From contig NC_046681.1 of NCBI RefSeq assembly GCF_009870125.1, positions 27,550,001-27,614,000 of the forward strand: a stretch of 64,000 bases of DNA, given 5' to 3'. The first letter of the stretch is position 1, and each line of letters begins with the position of its first letter. The notes beneath the pieces are model-generated. The model made no database searches, was not told the origin of the DNA, and worked only from the letters and a program-made list of their open reading frames with translations. This document shows, piece after piece, positions 22,283 to 36,392 of the stretch. The position numbers and the translations under genes were made by a program. The stretch comes from Drosophila pseudoobscura. Its lineage: Eukaryota; Arthropoda; Insecta; Diptera; Drosophilidae.

Positions 22283-22470
22283 CATTCGTTTGTGTTTTTT
22301 TAATCGAATAAAAGTTAAGGAAATTACAAGAAAATTAAGAAAGTCCCAAGGAACTCAGGAGGCGGCGGGCGGTCCAAGCCGCAGGGCGGCAGCCAGTCAG
22401 CGGGAAGGATAGGAAAGTCCCTCCATAGCCGTGGCAGTTTTTTCCTTTATCTGGCCTTTTGCCCATCTAC
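22283..22470 (+). repeat. Direct repeat flanking the 173-residue ORF, right copy
   Basis: Counterpart of 21128-21395, see that entry. It includes an AATAAA (22307-22312) that may serve as the poly(A) signal of the ORF. The left copy also carries AATAAA (about 21154). Confidence 0.7.
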
Positions 22471-25400
22471 TCGTATGTGACTGTATTTCGGGTGCCCCCC
22501 ACAGAGCTTTTGTGCTCCTCTTTTATCAACGCTTTTGTTTCCACTTTCTTTATCGGCGAAACTCCCTCTCTGTGTCCTTTGACACGGCGCCTGGCTCTTG
22601 TTTCCCTGGTAAATATTTTAATTGAAATTATTTTTTGTCTGTCATGCTAAGGGCAGGGCTTGAACTTCACCTTCCGTCAAGGTGCGAGGCGATGATGACA
22701 TGCCAAGAAGCACAATGCATACTTTTAGGGATTATCTGGCGAAGGATTGCCTTGACTTTTGGCCCGTATCTTGGCCAGAGTCGGTCACACACTACCCGTA
22801 AGAAGATCTCTTGAGGGACAAGTTGGGACCACAAGCCAGAAAGTGACTTTTGCATTGAGACCGAAAACTTTTTCAAAGCAATTAGATAAGGGCTTTGCCA
22901 GAGTTTAAAGTCCCGGCCAGATATCCATCCCTCCACCGCCGGTCCCCCTTCGAGTGCAGGAGTGTGTGTTATCGGTTTGAAGGGGACTTTGGCCAACATT
23001 TAATCAGCAGAAACTTTGCTAAGTTGACCAGAACCGGCAGCCAGGCCACCTGAATGGCAGTCTATGGAAATCTCATTAGATGCGGCCCGAATCCAAATCC
23101 AAAAGTTATATTTAGCTTAAATAATATTTAGGCAAGCGTAAAACGGAAATGGCCACTAACTTGAGTGTTTTCCCGACCAAAGAACAAAGAAAAATATTTA
23201 AGCACTTAAGTGGCAAATGGCAAAAGGCTGCCCTGGCCCTGGTCTCTGCCCGATGCCCAGTGCCCAGTGCCCGATGGACAGTGTCCAATGTCCTCGGCCC
23301 GTGCCGTGCCGAGTGCGTGAGAGTCCAGTCAGAAATTAGTTGTAAGATGAATGGCCAAAGTCGCAAAGTTTCTGCAGCTTTTACTTGGGATTTACTGGTG
23401 CTGTGCCGGCTGCCACACCCACTCCTGACACTCCTGCCATTCCTGCCCCTGCAACAGAGTCTTTAGCTAAGTTTAAGTTTTTTTTTTAAAGCAAAAACTT
23501 TTTTAATGAATGCTCTTAGTTGTGCACATATTTTTAATGCACAGAGTTCATTAAAAGGCAACTTCGACTCGAGCTCCAGCTCGAATCTCGTTTCCACAGA
23601 TTTATGGGGGCGCAAGGGCTGGGCTCTGGGCTCTGGGCTCTAGGCTCTGGGCCCTGGCTCTGGCTCTTGTTTTGGCCCGGCTAGATGCAAAGTGGCTCAA
23701 GTGTTGGGCTTATGTTATTAGCTAAAAGCCGGGCCATAATGGACTTGAAAATTGGTTTTTCCTCAAAGTAGTTTTCATTTTGCTTTTGACTTTTAATACA
23801 AAAATAAAAATTGAAACGAAATCAAAAGCAAAAGATTTTTAGGCCAAACGGCAACAAAAATCTTAGATAAGGGAAACAAATTTTATTTTAAATATTTAAA
23901 AGTATTTTTAAGCCATTTTTATGGGACTTTCATGAAGGAAACAGATGGAGAGCTCTAGAAAATATATGGAATATATTTCGGAATAAAATAGGGGGAAATG
24001 GAACAAGACTTTCATCATTATATCATTCATTTTGTATTGAATCAATGAGCTCCTTCTGGTATCCCATGGAACTGTCATCTTTTCAAGTGCGAGTGTTACA
24101 GAAGTTGAAGGACATTGGTCATAGTAGGGTGGATCGGGAAGAAGAGCATGAGATTGTAGAACAGCTCCGAATAGACGTCGAAATATGCGGGTGTTTCTCA
24201 GAGCAGGTATCTATGCAGCCATTCCGATTTTGAACCCTTGAAAGGGCATCCCCAGAGTCCATCCTCATCATAGCCTTAGCTTCCCTTTGCAGGCATCTGG
24301 CATGAGTCTCTGTGTTCATTGCGATTGTTGAAATTTGAAATGTTCACGCCTCTCTGGAAGCCCCAGACCCCAAGCCCAGTGGCAAACCCCCAAAAATAAA
24401 ACAAAAAGCACAAAAAATGGATTCCCTGGATTGGTTGGGATCTCTTTTGGTATTACATTTTTGTTGAAAGTCATCTCACGTAGCGGGCGAGCAGCCAACG
24501 TAAAGCTGATACACCGTGTATAATGGGATTTGTTTATTGGTATCATTTGTGCCAGCTTTCGGGCAGAGCCAGCGGCAGCGGCAGCAGCAGCGCCAGCGCC
24601 AGCGAGCAACCCCCCAAGTGCAGTTGGGGCGAAAAAAGTTTCGTGTTGCGTTTTTCGAGAGTGCAGAAGGCAGAAGGCAGGAGGCAGGAGACATAAGTAG
24701 CCAAAGTGGTGGCCCCCTGCTCACTGCTCACTCCTCAAGCCGTACGCATAGCTAATCCTAGACAGGGAACAGCCATCATCATCATCCACATCCACATCCA
24801 GCTGGGATTGGCCCGGGCCGGGTCGGTCCAGGTGGGCCACTGGGTTGAGTGGAGAGCAGTGCAGGGCCAGCCACGTGATGCTATAACGCAATATTGACAC
24901 TTTCAACGACTTTCAGCGCCGCCGAAAAGTCATAAAGGGAGTGGAGCCAAAAGTTTCTCTTTTTCCATGCCCTTTCTGGGGGGACTTTGCTTTTGAATGG
25001 GTATTTGGCAAGCAGGAGCCCATGAAGGTGGTATATTCCCGATGAGCTTCTGTTTAGCTATCTATTCGATCATTCGTTTTGCTATAAAGGATAATTCTCA
25101 TGGGAACTTTCTCTCATAGGGGAGTTCTTGGGCAAGAAACGATAGAAAAGCGGATATTCCTTGTCTAAAGCACAAATCATCACTTTCGGATGAGCGGAAT
25201 TTTTAATATTTGGCTGCTAATGGAATGCGAGATGGAGAAACGAAGCGGTTGTAGGTTCTCGATGTACTTACTGGTGATACCTGCCATTTTCTCCGTGATC
25301 CGACTCGCTTGATCCTAAAATACCGATCAAAAAGTGGTGGCTGGTGGTAGGAAGGTGAAAAATACTTAGCCACCTCTTCTGACGTGAGATTTTTATATGT

Positions 25401-25570
25401 TTAGATTACATAGACAGCATATGTTCAAGCACCATTGATAAGCAAGGGTATCTAAACCACCGTCGACTTAAATATCATATTCTTTATTGTTTTTTTTTTT
25501 TTTGGAGCTTACACCGTTCACCTCTCGGATTGCACTCACTGGGAGAGGCGAGAGGTGAGTGGGTGGCGGG
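22471..25570. other. Non-coding DNA
   Basis: No supported gene. It contains a GGGCTCTG array near 23620-23665, CAGCGG/CAGCGC tracts (24571-24603) and the minus-strand dispersed repeat copy at 25.2 kb. The T14 tract at 25488-25504 precedes the promoter region of the candidate microprotein. Confidence 0.5.
25050..25260 (-). repeat. Dispersed repeat copy 5 (core 25174-25210)
   Basis: On the minus strand it reads ATATTAAAAATTCCGCTCAT, then CCGAAAGTGATGATTTGTGC, then TTTAGACAAGGAATATC. Upstream it has CCGCTTCGTTTCTCCATC. This is the same order of blocks as in copies 2 and 7. The 3' part is diverged. Confidence 0.75.
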
Positions 25571-25588
25571 CGCCCGGGTGTGAGAGTG

Positions 25589-25596
25589 CATAAAAG
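25589..25596 (+). promoter_or_regulatory. Possible TATA box for the 51-residue microprotein
   Basis: CATAAAAG lies 67 nt upstream of the ATG at 25656. This is the right distance for a start site near 25620 and a 35-40-nt 5' UTR. No strong Inr match. Confidence 0.4.
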
Positions 25597-25655
25597 TAAA
25601 TCCAGGGATTTTGTCGTTGTTGCCACTTAAACTTTTTCACACCCAGACACCAAAA

Positions 25656-26069
25656 ATGGCATCGAGCGACCGTCCCGCCGCCGACGAGTCTTTAAGTGCC
25701 TTCAAGGGCTTCCTCTGCTGGTCGGTCGTCTACGCCTTCATTTGGTATCCGGGCTGCGGGATTGGAGATGGAGATGCGTGTGCCGGGCATTATTTTCATT
25801 GTCGCATTTTTCATCATCACACTCCCACTCGCACACTGTCGTGCCTCCCCGCCAAGGGTCCACAGCTTCCATAGAAGTTTTTATGGCTCGCTGGGCTTGA
25901 CTGGCTTCTGCTTCCACTCCGGCCACCTGCTACAGCTCCAGTTCCTTGTGGTCCTGCCACTGCCATTGCCACTGCCTTTGCCTGCACCTGTGCGTCGCTT
26001 AGGATCGACCGGAAGCTGCACATCAGCGCCGCCATGTGCGTGGGAGGCGTGGGGCGAGAGCTTTTCTAG
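25656..26069 (+). CDS. Candidate two-exon 51-residue membrane microprotein
   Basis: Exon 1 (25656-25744) encodes MASSDRPAADESLSAFKG followed by a hydrophobic FLCWSVVYAFI segment, all with strongly fly-like codon choice. The frame loses coding character after GTATCC. A CGCTTAG acceptor at 25996-26002 opens a second stretch (26003-26069) with coding-type codons, and the phase fits exactly: TG plus G makes Trp30, then IDRKLHISAAMCVGGVGRELF and a TAG. The product would be a single-pass membrane microprotein. Doubts: the donor GTATCC is weak, the 258-bp intron is GC-rich, and no poly(A) signal is seen. Exon 1 might instead be the 5' exon of a long gene with distant exons. Family not recognised. 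Confidence 0.45.
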
Positions 26070-29000
26070 TCTCGCCTTCGTCGTCGCTGCACAGTGGGCT
26101 CCGTGTGGATTGATGGGGATTGAAAATATAGCCTAGAACTATGGAGCATACAACCAATACTTCTCAGGCCAAAAAATAGCTCCCCACCCACTGTGCAGGG
26201 CTGTCCTCGTCCTGGCAATTTCCACTTTTACCCTCTGCATTGCATCGTCGTCTTCATTGTCTCTCAGTTTTCGCTCTTTCTGCTTTCTCCTTTCGCTGGG
26301 GCTTGGCTGCTGCTACTTTCTCTCCTTGTTTTTTTTTTTGTTTTTCCCGAATGAGGTGGGGGGCAAATCTCTTTTGAATTATTACTGTAATTACCGTTGA
26401 GTTTCGCCTGGCAATTGCTTCTGTTTCTCCTTCGTTGTCGTCGTCCTAGTCGTTGTCATCATCTCCTGCGAGGGACCAGAGCCCAGAGCCCACAGCCCAG
26501 AGCCCAGAGCCTGTTGTGACACCGCTGATGACTGTGTTGATCCGACGATTATGATTTTATTACGTTTTCGTGTAGTTGTGCTTTGTGTGCTTAATTTCGG
26601 TCACAGTTCCCACTCCTTGGCCTTATCCCCGGGTCTTATCCCCGCGGTGTGAAATATGGCCCTCGATTGCGGTGTCGCCTCCCCCAGAAAAAACGGAGAT
26701 GAAACGAGACTTTCAACAGGAGATTTTTGTAGTGTTTTTGTACTCTCGAAGATGGAGAGTTTTATGGTTTTTGGCGAACACTTTGAAGAGGAGTAAGAGT
26801 TGTACAGAGGGCAGTTTTTACATGGGTTTTTGGATCCAATCCAGTGCTGAAAAACGCCTTCAAAGGGTATCCAAAGTTTCGCCTACAAAGTTCTCTCTTC
26901 TGTCTGTCTCCCACTATTCCTTGTATGTGTGAGATCTGGTCGAAACAATCAAAATTAATCGCTTGTAATGAAGCAACCATAATGGTTCCGACTGGCCAGA
27001 CGGAGGCGGATTGCGGCAGGGACCTGGAGAGCATGATAAACGATGTCGCAATGAGCGGAGCATTTAATTGTGGATTGCCCTTCGGGGGCCATGTTGTAAA
27101 TTGGGTCTACTCGTGTCGGGGTCCTGCCACAGGATTCACTTTCCCTTGCAGCAGGCCAGAGCTAGGGATTAATCAAAATTGATGAATGGAAATTAGTTAA
27201 AGGTGGGATTTGAAGAGCTCCGACTTTTGTGGCCCTGAAATCTCTTATATTAGGAAATATTCCAAGGAAGGTGGGAATGAATTAGAGAAGGAAATTGTCT
27301 CTTTGCTTTCTTTCGTATATCTTCATTCCAACAACGATTTTGTCTGTTTTTTGTACAAAGACCTGTTTGTTTTTCCTCTACACACATCTTAGCGCCTTTT
27401 TGCTGTGGAACAGACACTTCTTTAAGACCTGACAATTACCTACCATCTTGTGCGAGCACAAATGAAATGTTCTCGAATATTTCGCCCCCTAGAATGGCAC
27501 TCACATGCCTCCCCCATAACTTATCGTCGGCAGAGAATCGTACATCATATTCCAACGCACTCCAAATGGCTTTCACCTTTCTTGCTGGGCTTACCTTTGG
27601 GCCCTTGGATGCGTATATTGTTCATTATATCAGTCATAATTCATGCTCAGCCACTCAACGCCTGTTCTAAAGTCAACCCACACCACCCCCCAGGCAGAGA
27701 GTGGGGGGTGGGGGCGGAGGAAAGCGAAACATCTGCCTTTTCTAAAATATTAAATAAAGCAATCAAATAAATCTTCCAACATGCCTCATTTATTGCAGAT
27801 TACCATCCCAGGAAGCTCCACTGAAAAATGCACAGAGAGGATGCTCCCCCCACACCCCAACCCCCCACCCCCCAAAATGTACACGCACGTACAGGCTGGA
27901 GGGCCTTCACTATCATTACGGTCTGTGGCGCCACCCCCCAGCAACCACTCTGTGCTCCACTGGAGCTCTGCCCTCCCCCCAAAAAGTCTGGCAATGGTGG
28001 GGCTTCTTGTCTGTAAGTGAACCTTCAATTACGCAAAATAACGGGCGAGCGGTGGAGATTATCTCATTAAAGGCGGCGCACCCACACCCTCCCTCCCTCC
28101 CCCCCCATTGTACTATTTTTTGTTGGTCTTCTTTAAATTCCACTCACACGCACAGTGGGCTCGGGGGTAGGGGTAGGATCAGTTCAGCTGACAAACTAGA
28201 AATATGTCGACTGTCCCCCCAACAACAAAAAAAAGAAGGAAGAACCGCCTTGCTTTTGGCCTGGGTCTTGCCATTAATGTCTGGTCTCCTTCATGTCCTT
28301 GAATGAAAGTTCAAGCGAAAGTAAAAGTAAAAGTCGCGACTTCATGCGCGACACATTTCGCCAGGACCCTTTCCTTTCTGCCACACACACACACACACAT
28401 ACACTCTCTCACTCTCACTCTTTCGCTCCTTCGTTTCCTGCTCACACTTTCGCTGTCGTCTTGCGTTTCTGGTCTATAAATTTCAATGGCCAAAGAATGC
28501 GTGTTTAATGGCCAGCATTGTGTCAGTGTGTGTGTGTGTGTGTGTGTGAGCACGTGTGGGAGAGAGAAGGAGGAAGGCAGAGAGCGGCAGAGAAAGGTAC
28601 GGTACTGCTTCACTTTCCTCCTCCTTTCCACCCACACAACGCAGAGCGAAGCTCCATTTATTATGCTTCAAAAATATTCGCATGCCTACCCTGTAAATGC
28701 GGCTTTCAAGGGTATATGGGGTACGTGAAGATGTATGCCACATGGCGGGGGATTCTCCGCATATCTAACACTAGACAAACCCCCCCTTACAGGGCATCCC
28801 TTAGTCGTTGCCACACAGGCCTTCGTTTTGTTTTTTTGGTGGTGGTCTACTGGAATGCCATGCCGCCTGCTTGTGCCTCTGCAAATGCCATTTTAGAAGA
28901 TGTTTTATGTGTGTGTTGACATTTTTATTGCGGCAACATGTGTCGAAATTCGTCTGCCCTTTAACTACTCCCGAAATTCCTCCCTCACACCCCCCAAAAC

Positions 29001-32000
29001 CATGTTTTAGTTCTGTGTGCGTGTGCGTGTGTGTGTGTGCTTGTGGCATGTGGCAAAACGGTTTACATTGTGCTTAGCATAAGGCAAGAGTTAAATCCAT
29101 TTCCAGGGATTTTCTGCGGCAGATTAGCGGATCGGCTTGGATGGGATCGGGGGGCTCTGCTTAAAGCAGGAGATTGCGGGGCTGTAATTGCACAACTTTT
29201 GCCGTTTAAGTTGGGGAATGTACTTATAATACCTGGAAGTTCTAGCGAAAACTAATGGAGAAAGTAGGATACTTTAGGCTTCGGTTTGTTCAGGTTTCCG
29301 GGTGGTACAGGGATTAATGATGAGGTTGGAGCCACGCCTGAATGAATGAATGCCTGAAGGCGATGCTTGATGAATGAATTGATAAGGCCACAGGGCACTA
29401 CACACTGTCGCTGTTGTGGGTACTCATTCCGGGGGTACAGAAGGTCCTAAAGGCCTCATCCCTGGCCCTGTCTGGCTGGTCTTGGGCCCCAGGTTCCAAG
29501 CTTTCCCAGTGCTTCCGTAATGCAAATTTATATTTATGAGTGTGCCCCCGAATCATATATCACAATCCCTTTAATCAGCATCGACCCTATATAGTCCACC
29601 CCTGCCATATATTTATAGTAGACACATTTCCCACAGCAATTACCCTTTAACATGCACAAATTCCGCATCACGTATACGCCCACTAGGCCCGCCTATCCGT
29701 TTTCGGGGGCTAAACCATTCATCTGCCGGGGCAGGGGGTTGGGGGCATGTGTGGCACATCTATGCAAAGCTAAACGTGCAGCAACTAACAACTAAATTTC
29801 ATTAAACCGCAGCGCACAAATTGAACTACAACAAACCCAAGAGGTGGATGCCACCCCATCCCCCTCCCCAGCTCCATCCCCTGTGCTCATCAACAGGAGC
29901 TGCCTGGAGGGAAATTTAAGTGCCTTCGGCGACCAAACGAACCAATTTTGTAGCGGCCATTCCAGGGAGAGCCAGAGAGCCGGAGAGCCGAAAAAAGGCC
30001 AACAAAATGAAGCGGCATGAAGTTAATGCCGCAGACGTCAGTCCCCCAGTCCCCCAGTCCCCCAGTCCCCGCCATGTGCTCTATGAGGCGGATGCCAACA
30101 ACAGAGCAGAGCAGCGACGACAACAACTCGTGCATGAAGCAACAAAGTGGTGGGTGGTGGGTGGAAGGTGGAGTTGGAGCTCCACGCGACAGCGGAGTGA
30201 GAGTGGACAAAAATCACGCAACGGACCATGACAAGCAAACGCATCGTAGCGCATCCTGGACTGCCTTTTTGCGTTTGCTTTGGCATCCGCCCTCGAACCC
30301 GCCCCCCCCGTCCTGCCCTCCTCTTGGACAACTTCAAAAATGCTGCAGCTGTTCGATGTGGAGGATGGTGGGTTCCCCCCCCAATTCCGCATCAACTCCA
30401 CGCCTCAACCGCTCCCCTCTCTCTGTCCCCGCCTCTCTCTAGTTCTCGGCGTGATAATAAAATGAAAACTTTGAACGGACAAGCAAAGGAATGGAGCTAG
30501 AGCGCATACACTGGGAAAAATCAGGGGCAAAAGAAAGATTAGGAGGCAGGAAACAGGCAAAGAGTTCTATGGAATGCTTAAAGAATTCTTTTTCATAGGA
30601 TCTCTAGAGAATATTCCATTAAATGTATGGGAATTGAATGTCCAAGAAGGGAGACACATCCACTATTTATAGAGCTCCAATTAGAACCCTCATTGACCCT
30701 CCAATTAGCCAATTATTTCTCCCTGTGCCATGGGCCAGGCTAACTCGGGGCTCGCTTTCAGGCGACCAACGGCGCACCGCATGTCTGGCATATTTAATTT
30801 ATTTATTTTATGCAAATTTTGGATAATGTATCTGCGGCCGCAGGATACAAAATACACAAACACAAACAACCAGCCACAACAGCAGCATCATTGGAGCACC
30901 ATTGGAGGCCCTTTGGAGCAGCAGCAGCAGCAGCAGGAGCAGCAGGAGTAGATGTTGTAACAATATCAAGGGGTTTCCCAAGGTGGAGTATAAAACCGCT
31001 TTGCCACGTTCCACGCCGGGCATACCGGCTCCATCCCGGCTCCAACCAAACAAAAAAATCTTCTATAATGAAAGCAATTGTTGCCAAACCGCGCAGCGCA
31101 CAAAATTATTCAGCATAGTTGCTGGAAGAGACACACCCGTCAGGGGGCGAGGGGGGTGCGAGGGGGACAACAGCAGCTGGATGCGGTTGCCAGAGCGATA
31201 TTTAGCATTATACGCTTCATTGTCTAAAGTGGCGCCCAGGGAGTGGGACCCTCATCCCGCGGCATCCCCGGCTGCCCCAACCAAAGACCAGACCCACCTC
31301 TTATTGTATTTATTCAAAAGTTAGAACATCGCCTGCTTGCACTAACTACTAATGTGCGGTTCCCCCCCCCACCACCCTCTCCCCCTCCCTCGTACAGGGG
31401 GTGAAGCAGGATGGCAGCGTAGGCGTGGCCTGTTCTGGTGGCAAGTTCTATCTAGCGCCATTTGCTTTTTATTGTTCCAAAAACTGCTGAAAAGTTTTTC
31501 CATAATTTTAAGGAATTTCCTTTTTTCCTGCTACGTTTACTCTTTATTTTTTATATATGTTTTTTCCGCTGAATTTTAATAATAAAAATGTGAAAAATTC
31601 AGATTATAGAATTTACAGAATTTACCCTTTCTTATGTTTGAGATGGTAAATATTCGGTGAAGCTGCCTGGCGTTTACCTTTAACCCTGTGCACATTATTT
31701 CTCCTTTAAAATGCAGTTTTTTCCAATAAAATTCTATATGTGAAAACCCATTTCCCTGCCATAGATTCCCCTTTAGGCCACAGGATTATCCTTGTTAAAT
31801 CATTTAATTTTTATCTTAAACACTTAGCCAATCCCCGCCATATATTTTCATCCTTTTAGCCTGAAAAATACCACCGAAAAAATATTACGTGTACGAGCAG
31901 TGGGCGGGGGTGAGAGATTGGGAGAGAGTTTTTACTAATTAAAATGGTTTTTCCGCTGACGCTGATGCGGAACCACAGAACCAAGTTTATAATTCCCCCG

Positions 32001-35000
32001 CCCTCTGCACCGATTTTTCAAAATGCACCAACAGGGAAATATATATTTATAAAAGTGTATATGGGGGCGGCTCCTGCCCGCCTCATGCGAGGCTCAGAGT
32101 CCAGGCCATAAATTAGCATTAAAAGTGCTTGGGGCGAGGACTCTGATGATTTTTGGGGGGCAGAGGATGTTAACTATCACGCGCAGCTAATAAATCTGCC
32201 CCAAAGGGGTAGGGGGAGGGGTGGGGAAGGGGGGGCATTTAAAAGGATTACGAATCATCGAAGGACTGACGGGCTAAAAGTGATTAAGTCTGACCGCGAC
32301 GTGGCAACCTTTTCTTTGCCTCGTTCGAGGGTTTTTCCGGTTTATTTGTTTTCGCATTTCTTTTGCATTGAACGGGGAGTGCCCGTGCCCGGGTCCGGGC
32401 CGGGGCCCTGCGATAACTGTGCAATTGTATGTGAAACATTTCTGGACTTTTAACCCTTTTTTATGGCTGCCACCGGGGGTCGGTTCGGGGGTCTTGGACT
32501 GTCGCTTGCAGTCCATTTACCTGCACAATTGAATGATTTTCTAAACCTTTCGAGCAGTGGGGCTGCGACTGGGGGTTGGACCTCGGTGGGGAGTTCGCAG
32601 TTTGTTTATTTTTGGAGTGCAAAAAGAGTTTGAAGTATGTAATGTTATCCGCATTTTATCGAAGGGTTTTCGAGACGGTGGGGTGCTCGGGTTATTTATG
32701 GCAGATTGCGATTATAAAGAGATTGATTTGGGAAATGGCACTCGTATTTTATTCGATCTCAAGGGACAATAAAAACTCCTTCGATATAAAACATCGAAAT
32801 TAATCTTAATGGGATTCTTAGTGATTTTTAAAGATATTTGTTACGGAAAATTTATGGATATTTCTCTCCCAGGAAAGTTTCTTTAAAAGTGGTAAATGAT
32901 ATACTATTCATCTGTTAGATAAAAAAAGTTTTGGGTCGTCGCTGTCGTCTGATATTTAAGGCATATTGGCGTGAGCTAAGCGAGTGAGTCGGGGTCGGGG
33001 CCTTCCTTTACTAGGCACCAGCCTAATGACAAAAGATATTGTTCTTAAAGGTCGACAGAACACACGTAGATTTTTCCACAATATCAATACTTCTTTGGTT
33101 AGGACAAGACCTCCGGCTCTTCCTCTTCATTTGCCATGTTCTACACATATACCTATGTATATCTTCTGGAACACAGTCTTGTGGTAGGTTATCTGATTCG
33201 ATATGCTATGCTTCTAATGCACCGTAGCCGTAAAATTGCTTTGTTTTGAAAAACCTTCACTAGAAATCTTCCAAAACTTTGTTACCCTCAAAGAAAAGCT
33301 TAGATCAAAGGGAAAGTTTCTGTTTTATTTAGCGCTGATGATCGTTAGAAGTAGAAGGATCCTTCCAGTCCTTCATCCCCGCCCTCCGAGAGTATTACAT
33401 GGGCCTTTACCACAATACAATCGGGTGCCAGGGCGATAATCCATCTGCCATAAGCCCAAGAAGTCCCACTACCACGTGATCCATCCCTACAGCACCCTCT
33501 GAGGGGATGGCAGCAGTAGGACGTCACACCTCTCAGGAGAGCTCAGACCTGGAGGGCAACCGTCGAGTCCATAGTTCGGTCTAGGCGTCGACGATGGTGG
33601 GACTGTGGGGTTGGGCTGGAAGAAACCAGGTTTTTTATATAGGTTTTGCTGTAATATGCTGCTAATTAGGGTATCCGTGAAATCGTTGATAAGATCAGCA
33701 GGTGGCGGAACAGGGCTAGGGGCTCCAGTAATTTATCCCAAGAAACCCCTAAGGGGAGAAAGATCTCTCAGTATCCATCTCCCTTTTTTTGCTAAAAAAA
33801 ATATAAAGATTTTCCACAGTAAATCAAAATAATGCTTTTCCTTCCCCTTTTATTCTAGTTAAAATAAGATCCCCAAATAGTTGCACCGACTATACTAGTG
33901 CATATCCTTCATAATTTAGTGGCGCCATAAACCTCTTTTCGCAGAACTAAGAAGCCTTTCTGTGCCCTCCAAAAATTCAGAGAAAAGACGAGAATGAAAC
34001 AAAGGAAAAGCAGAGCAAAGAAAAGGGAGTCCAGGGAGTCCAGGAAGTCCAGGGAGTACTCTTCCGTTCTGGCCGGCATAACATAAATATTAACTAACTG
34101 AGAGACCAGGAAGCTGCAGGCCAGGACATTAGTTGGCTGGCGAGGACAGGACCGAAATTACAATTTTTTGCCACTCCCCTACCATTCCGCCCTATCTATG
34201 GAGTTGCTTTCCATCTGCAGAGGTCCCACGCTTCCCTTTCCGTGGGGGAGTCTGGCCGGCTCCCTCATAAAGGACGACTCCCACGTAGGATCCTTTGGCA
34301 AGGCATTTTATGTGTGGTCAGGCCATTTGCTGCTTTACAATAAGTGGCAGAGGGGCATAAAAATAATAATTATGCTTGTACCTTTTATGATTATGGTGTG
34401 AAAACAACAATTGCTGTAAGCACAATGCCAAGGACAACGCATCCGCATCCGTATCCGCACCCCCCGACTGCCCGCCCGACTGCCAAGGATATTTACGAGC
34501 CATGTGTAGGGGGATGGAGGATGTTAAGGAACAAATTATTAAAACAACAACACGGAAGCTGCCCCACAAAAAAAAAACGAAAACCTCAACGAGAACAACT
34601 CAATGCCGGGCTTAAGGGGGGGGAGGCTTACACTCGCGTGGGGGATCCTGGGGGGAGGACCTTGGCATCCCTGGCTTAGCGCTCGCCGACTCCGCTTTCG
34701 GCACAATAAACAAAAAGTAATTTTCACAAATTTGCCAAACTTGTAAGCCCCGGCCAAGGCGAACCATTGGAATTTATGTGGCGTGCCCGCAGCCCCCCTA
34801 CCCCCGCCCGCCCTGTACTGAGAGTGGACCCAGGTGTGGCCCCATCCCAGGGCTAGACACGAACCTTTCTTAATGCCGGATACGGAAACTTCTTCCACCA
34901 TTTTTGTTTCGGTTTTTTCTTCTCTTTCTTTCGGCTAGGAAGGAAACTGTCGCGACGCCATTTATTATCCACTGTCTGAAGGGTCGCCCATTGTCGCCTG

Positions 35001-35439
35001 TCGGTACTGCCCTCCCCTCCCCTCCCCATCCCAGCCGCCCACTCCCGCTAATAGATATGGTTAATGTGTGTGTGTGGGGGCCGTGGGGCATTCAACGAGT
35101 ATGCATGTGCATATCCCCCTCCCATTCGGTGGCTTTTGCAGTTCCGCCCGATTGTCCTGCTCCGGGGGCGTGTTTGGGAGGAAGGAAATTGCGTTGGTTT
35201 TGATAAAGGTTAAAGGTTAAAGTTTGCTGTTAGAAAGGGGATTTGCCCTGGCTTGAGATGGGTGCGACGAAGCGACGAAGTTTAATAAGTGAGGCACTTT
35301 AAGTGAAACAAGTGTCGGAATTTCCACTTTCTGTCCATGCCAATCGAGTCTTTTCGGTAAGAGACACTAGACATTAGCGCAAGGAGAATAATCTCCCTGG
35401 TTAGTGCTATAAAGTGCAGCTATATAGTTTATAATTATT

Positions 35440-35660
35440 TAGGATAAATATTGAATCTTCCGCTCATTCGAAAGTGATGATTGGTGCTTTGCAACAAGAA
35501 TTTCACCATTGTCTTGAGCTCAAATTAAACACGAGTCGAATGGTAGGTTTTGAGCATCAGGAGACATCACCAGAACCATTAGACGGCTTTCTGATCGGCA
35601 CGGATACAGATCCAAACCCGTTTTTAAAGTCCATAGCTATATATATACCTTCTCCTATGT
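35440..35660 (+). repeat. Dispersed repeat copy 6 (core 35449-35484)
   Basis: The core reads TATTGAATCTTCCGCTCATT then CGAAAGTGATGATTGGTGC. Downstream, CACCAGAACCATTAGACGGC, GATCGGCACGGATACAGATC and the GTTTTTAAA block align with copies 1 and 2. The upstream TTCGTTTC block is not evident. Confidence 0.75.
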
Positions 35661-36392
35661 CTTCTTCCCCCCATATCATGCAAATCCAAGTCAAAGCATC
35701 CTTTGATGTTGTCTCTCCCACTAAAGGACATTTCCAAATCATTTAAAGTTGCCTGATTTCGTTTCCTCCTTAACTATTGCCCTGCCAAACAAGGACACAC
35801 CCTGCGTACTCTTATCTGGCATCGTCCTGCATCGCCATCCTTGCCTAATTCAATCGGCTGTGGCAAATTAAAGTTCCATTTCTCTTTGGCGAAGGCGTCA
35901 AACCCTTGCCAAATCAAAGAAAAAAAAGGGAAAAAATAAGTCTTCTTCTTATCGGAGCAACCCCTGGCCCAGGGTCAAAGTTCGCTGAGGGGGAAGAAGA
36001 AGAAGGAAAGACCCCAGACCATGCTTAGCATATGCGCATAAATCACAAGCCCAAAAATAGAAGGGGAAACCCCAGAGAAGAACAGAAACAGAACCAGAAG
36101 CAGGACAAGAACCAGAAACAGAGGCAAAGACAGAGCCAGAACCAGACTAGACATGAAACCAAGGGGGCAAGGACAATAAAATTGCTAAACGCTACAATGA
36201 CAATTCAAGCATGTAAATGAAAGCAGGACTAGTGGAAGGAATAGCACAAAAGGGGGAGGATGGACGAACGAAAGGGGACTCCCGTTTCCATCGAATGGGA
36301 GCGCGCAAATGAAATTAAAGGCGAGCAAACAAGTTACGGTCAGACAATCAGCAGAAAAGGACCCTCGGACACTGGCCTGCATTGTGCGTGCT

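Noticed and set aside
28382..28549. Opposed (AC)n and (GT)n arrays 130 bp apart as a cruciform element
   Set aside because: Both are ordinary microsatellites. No flanking symmetry supports a shared structure.
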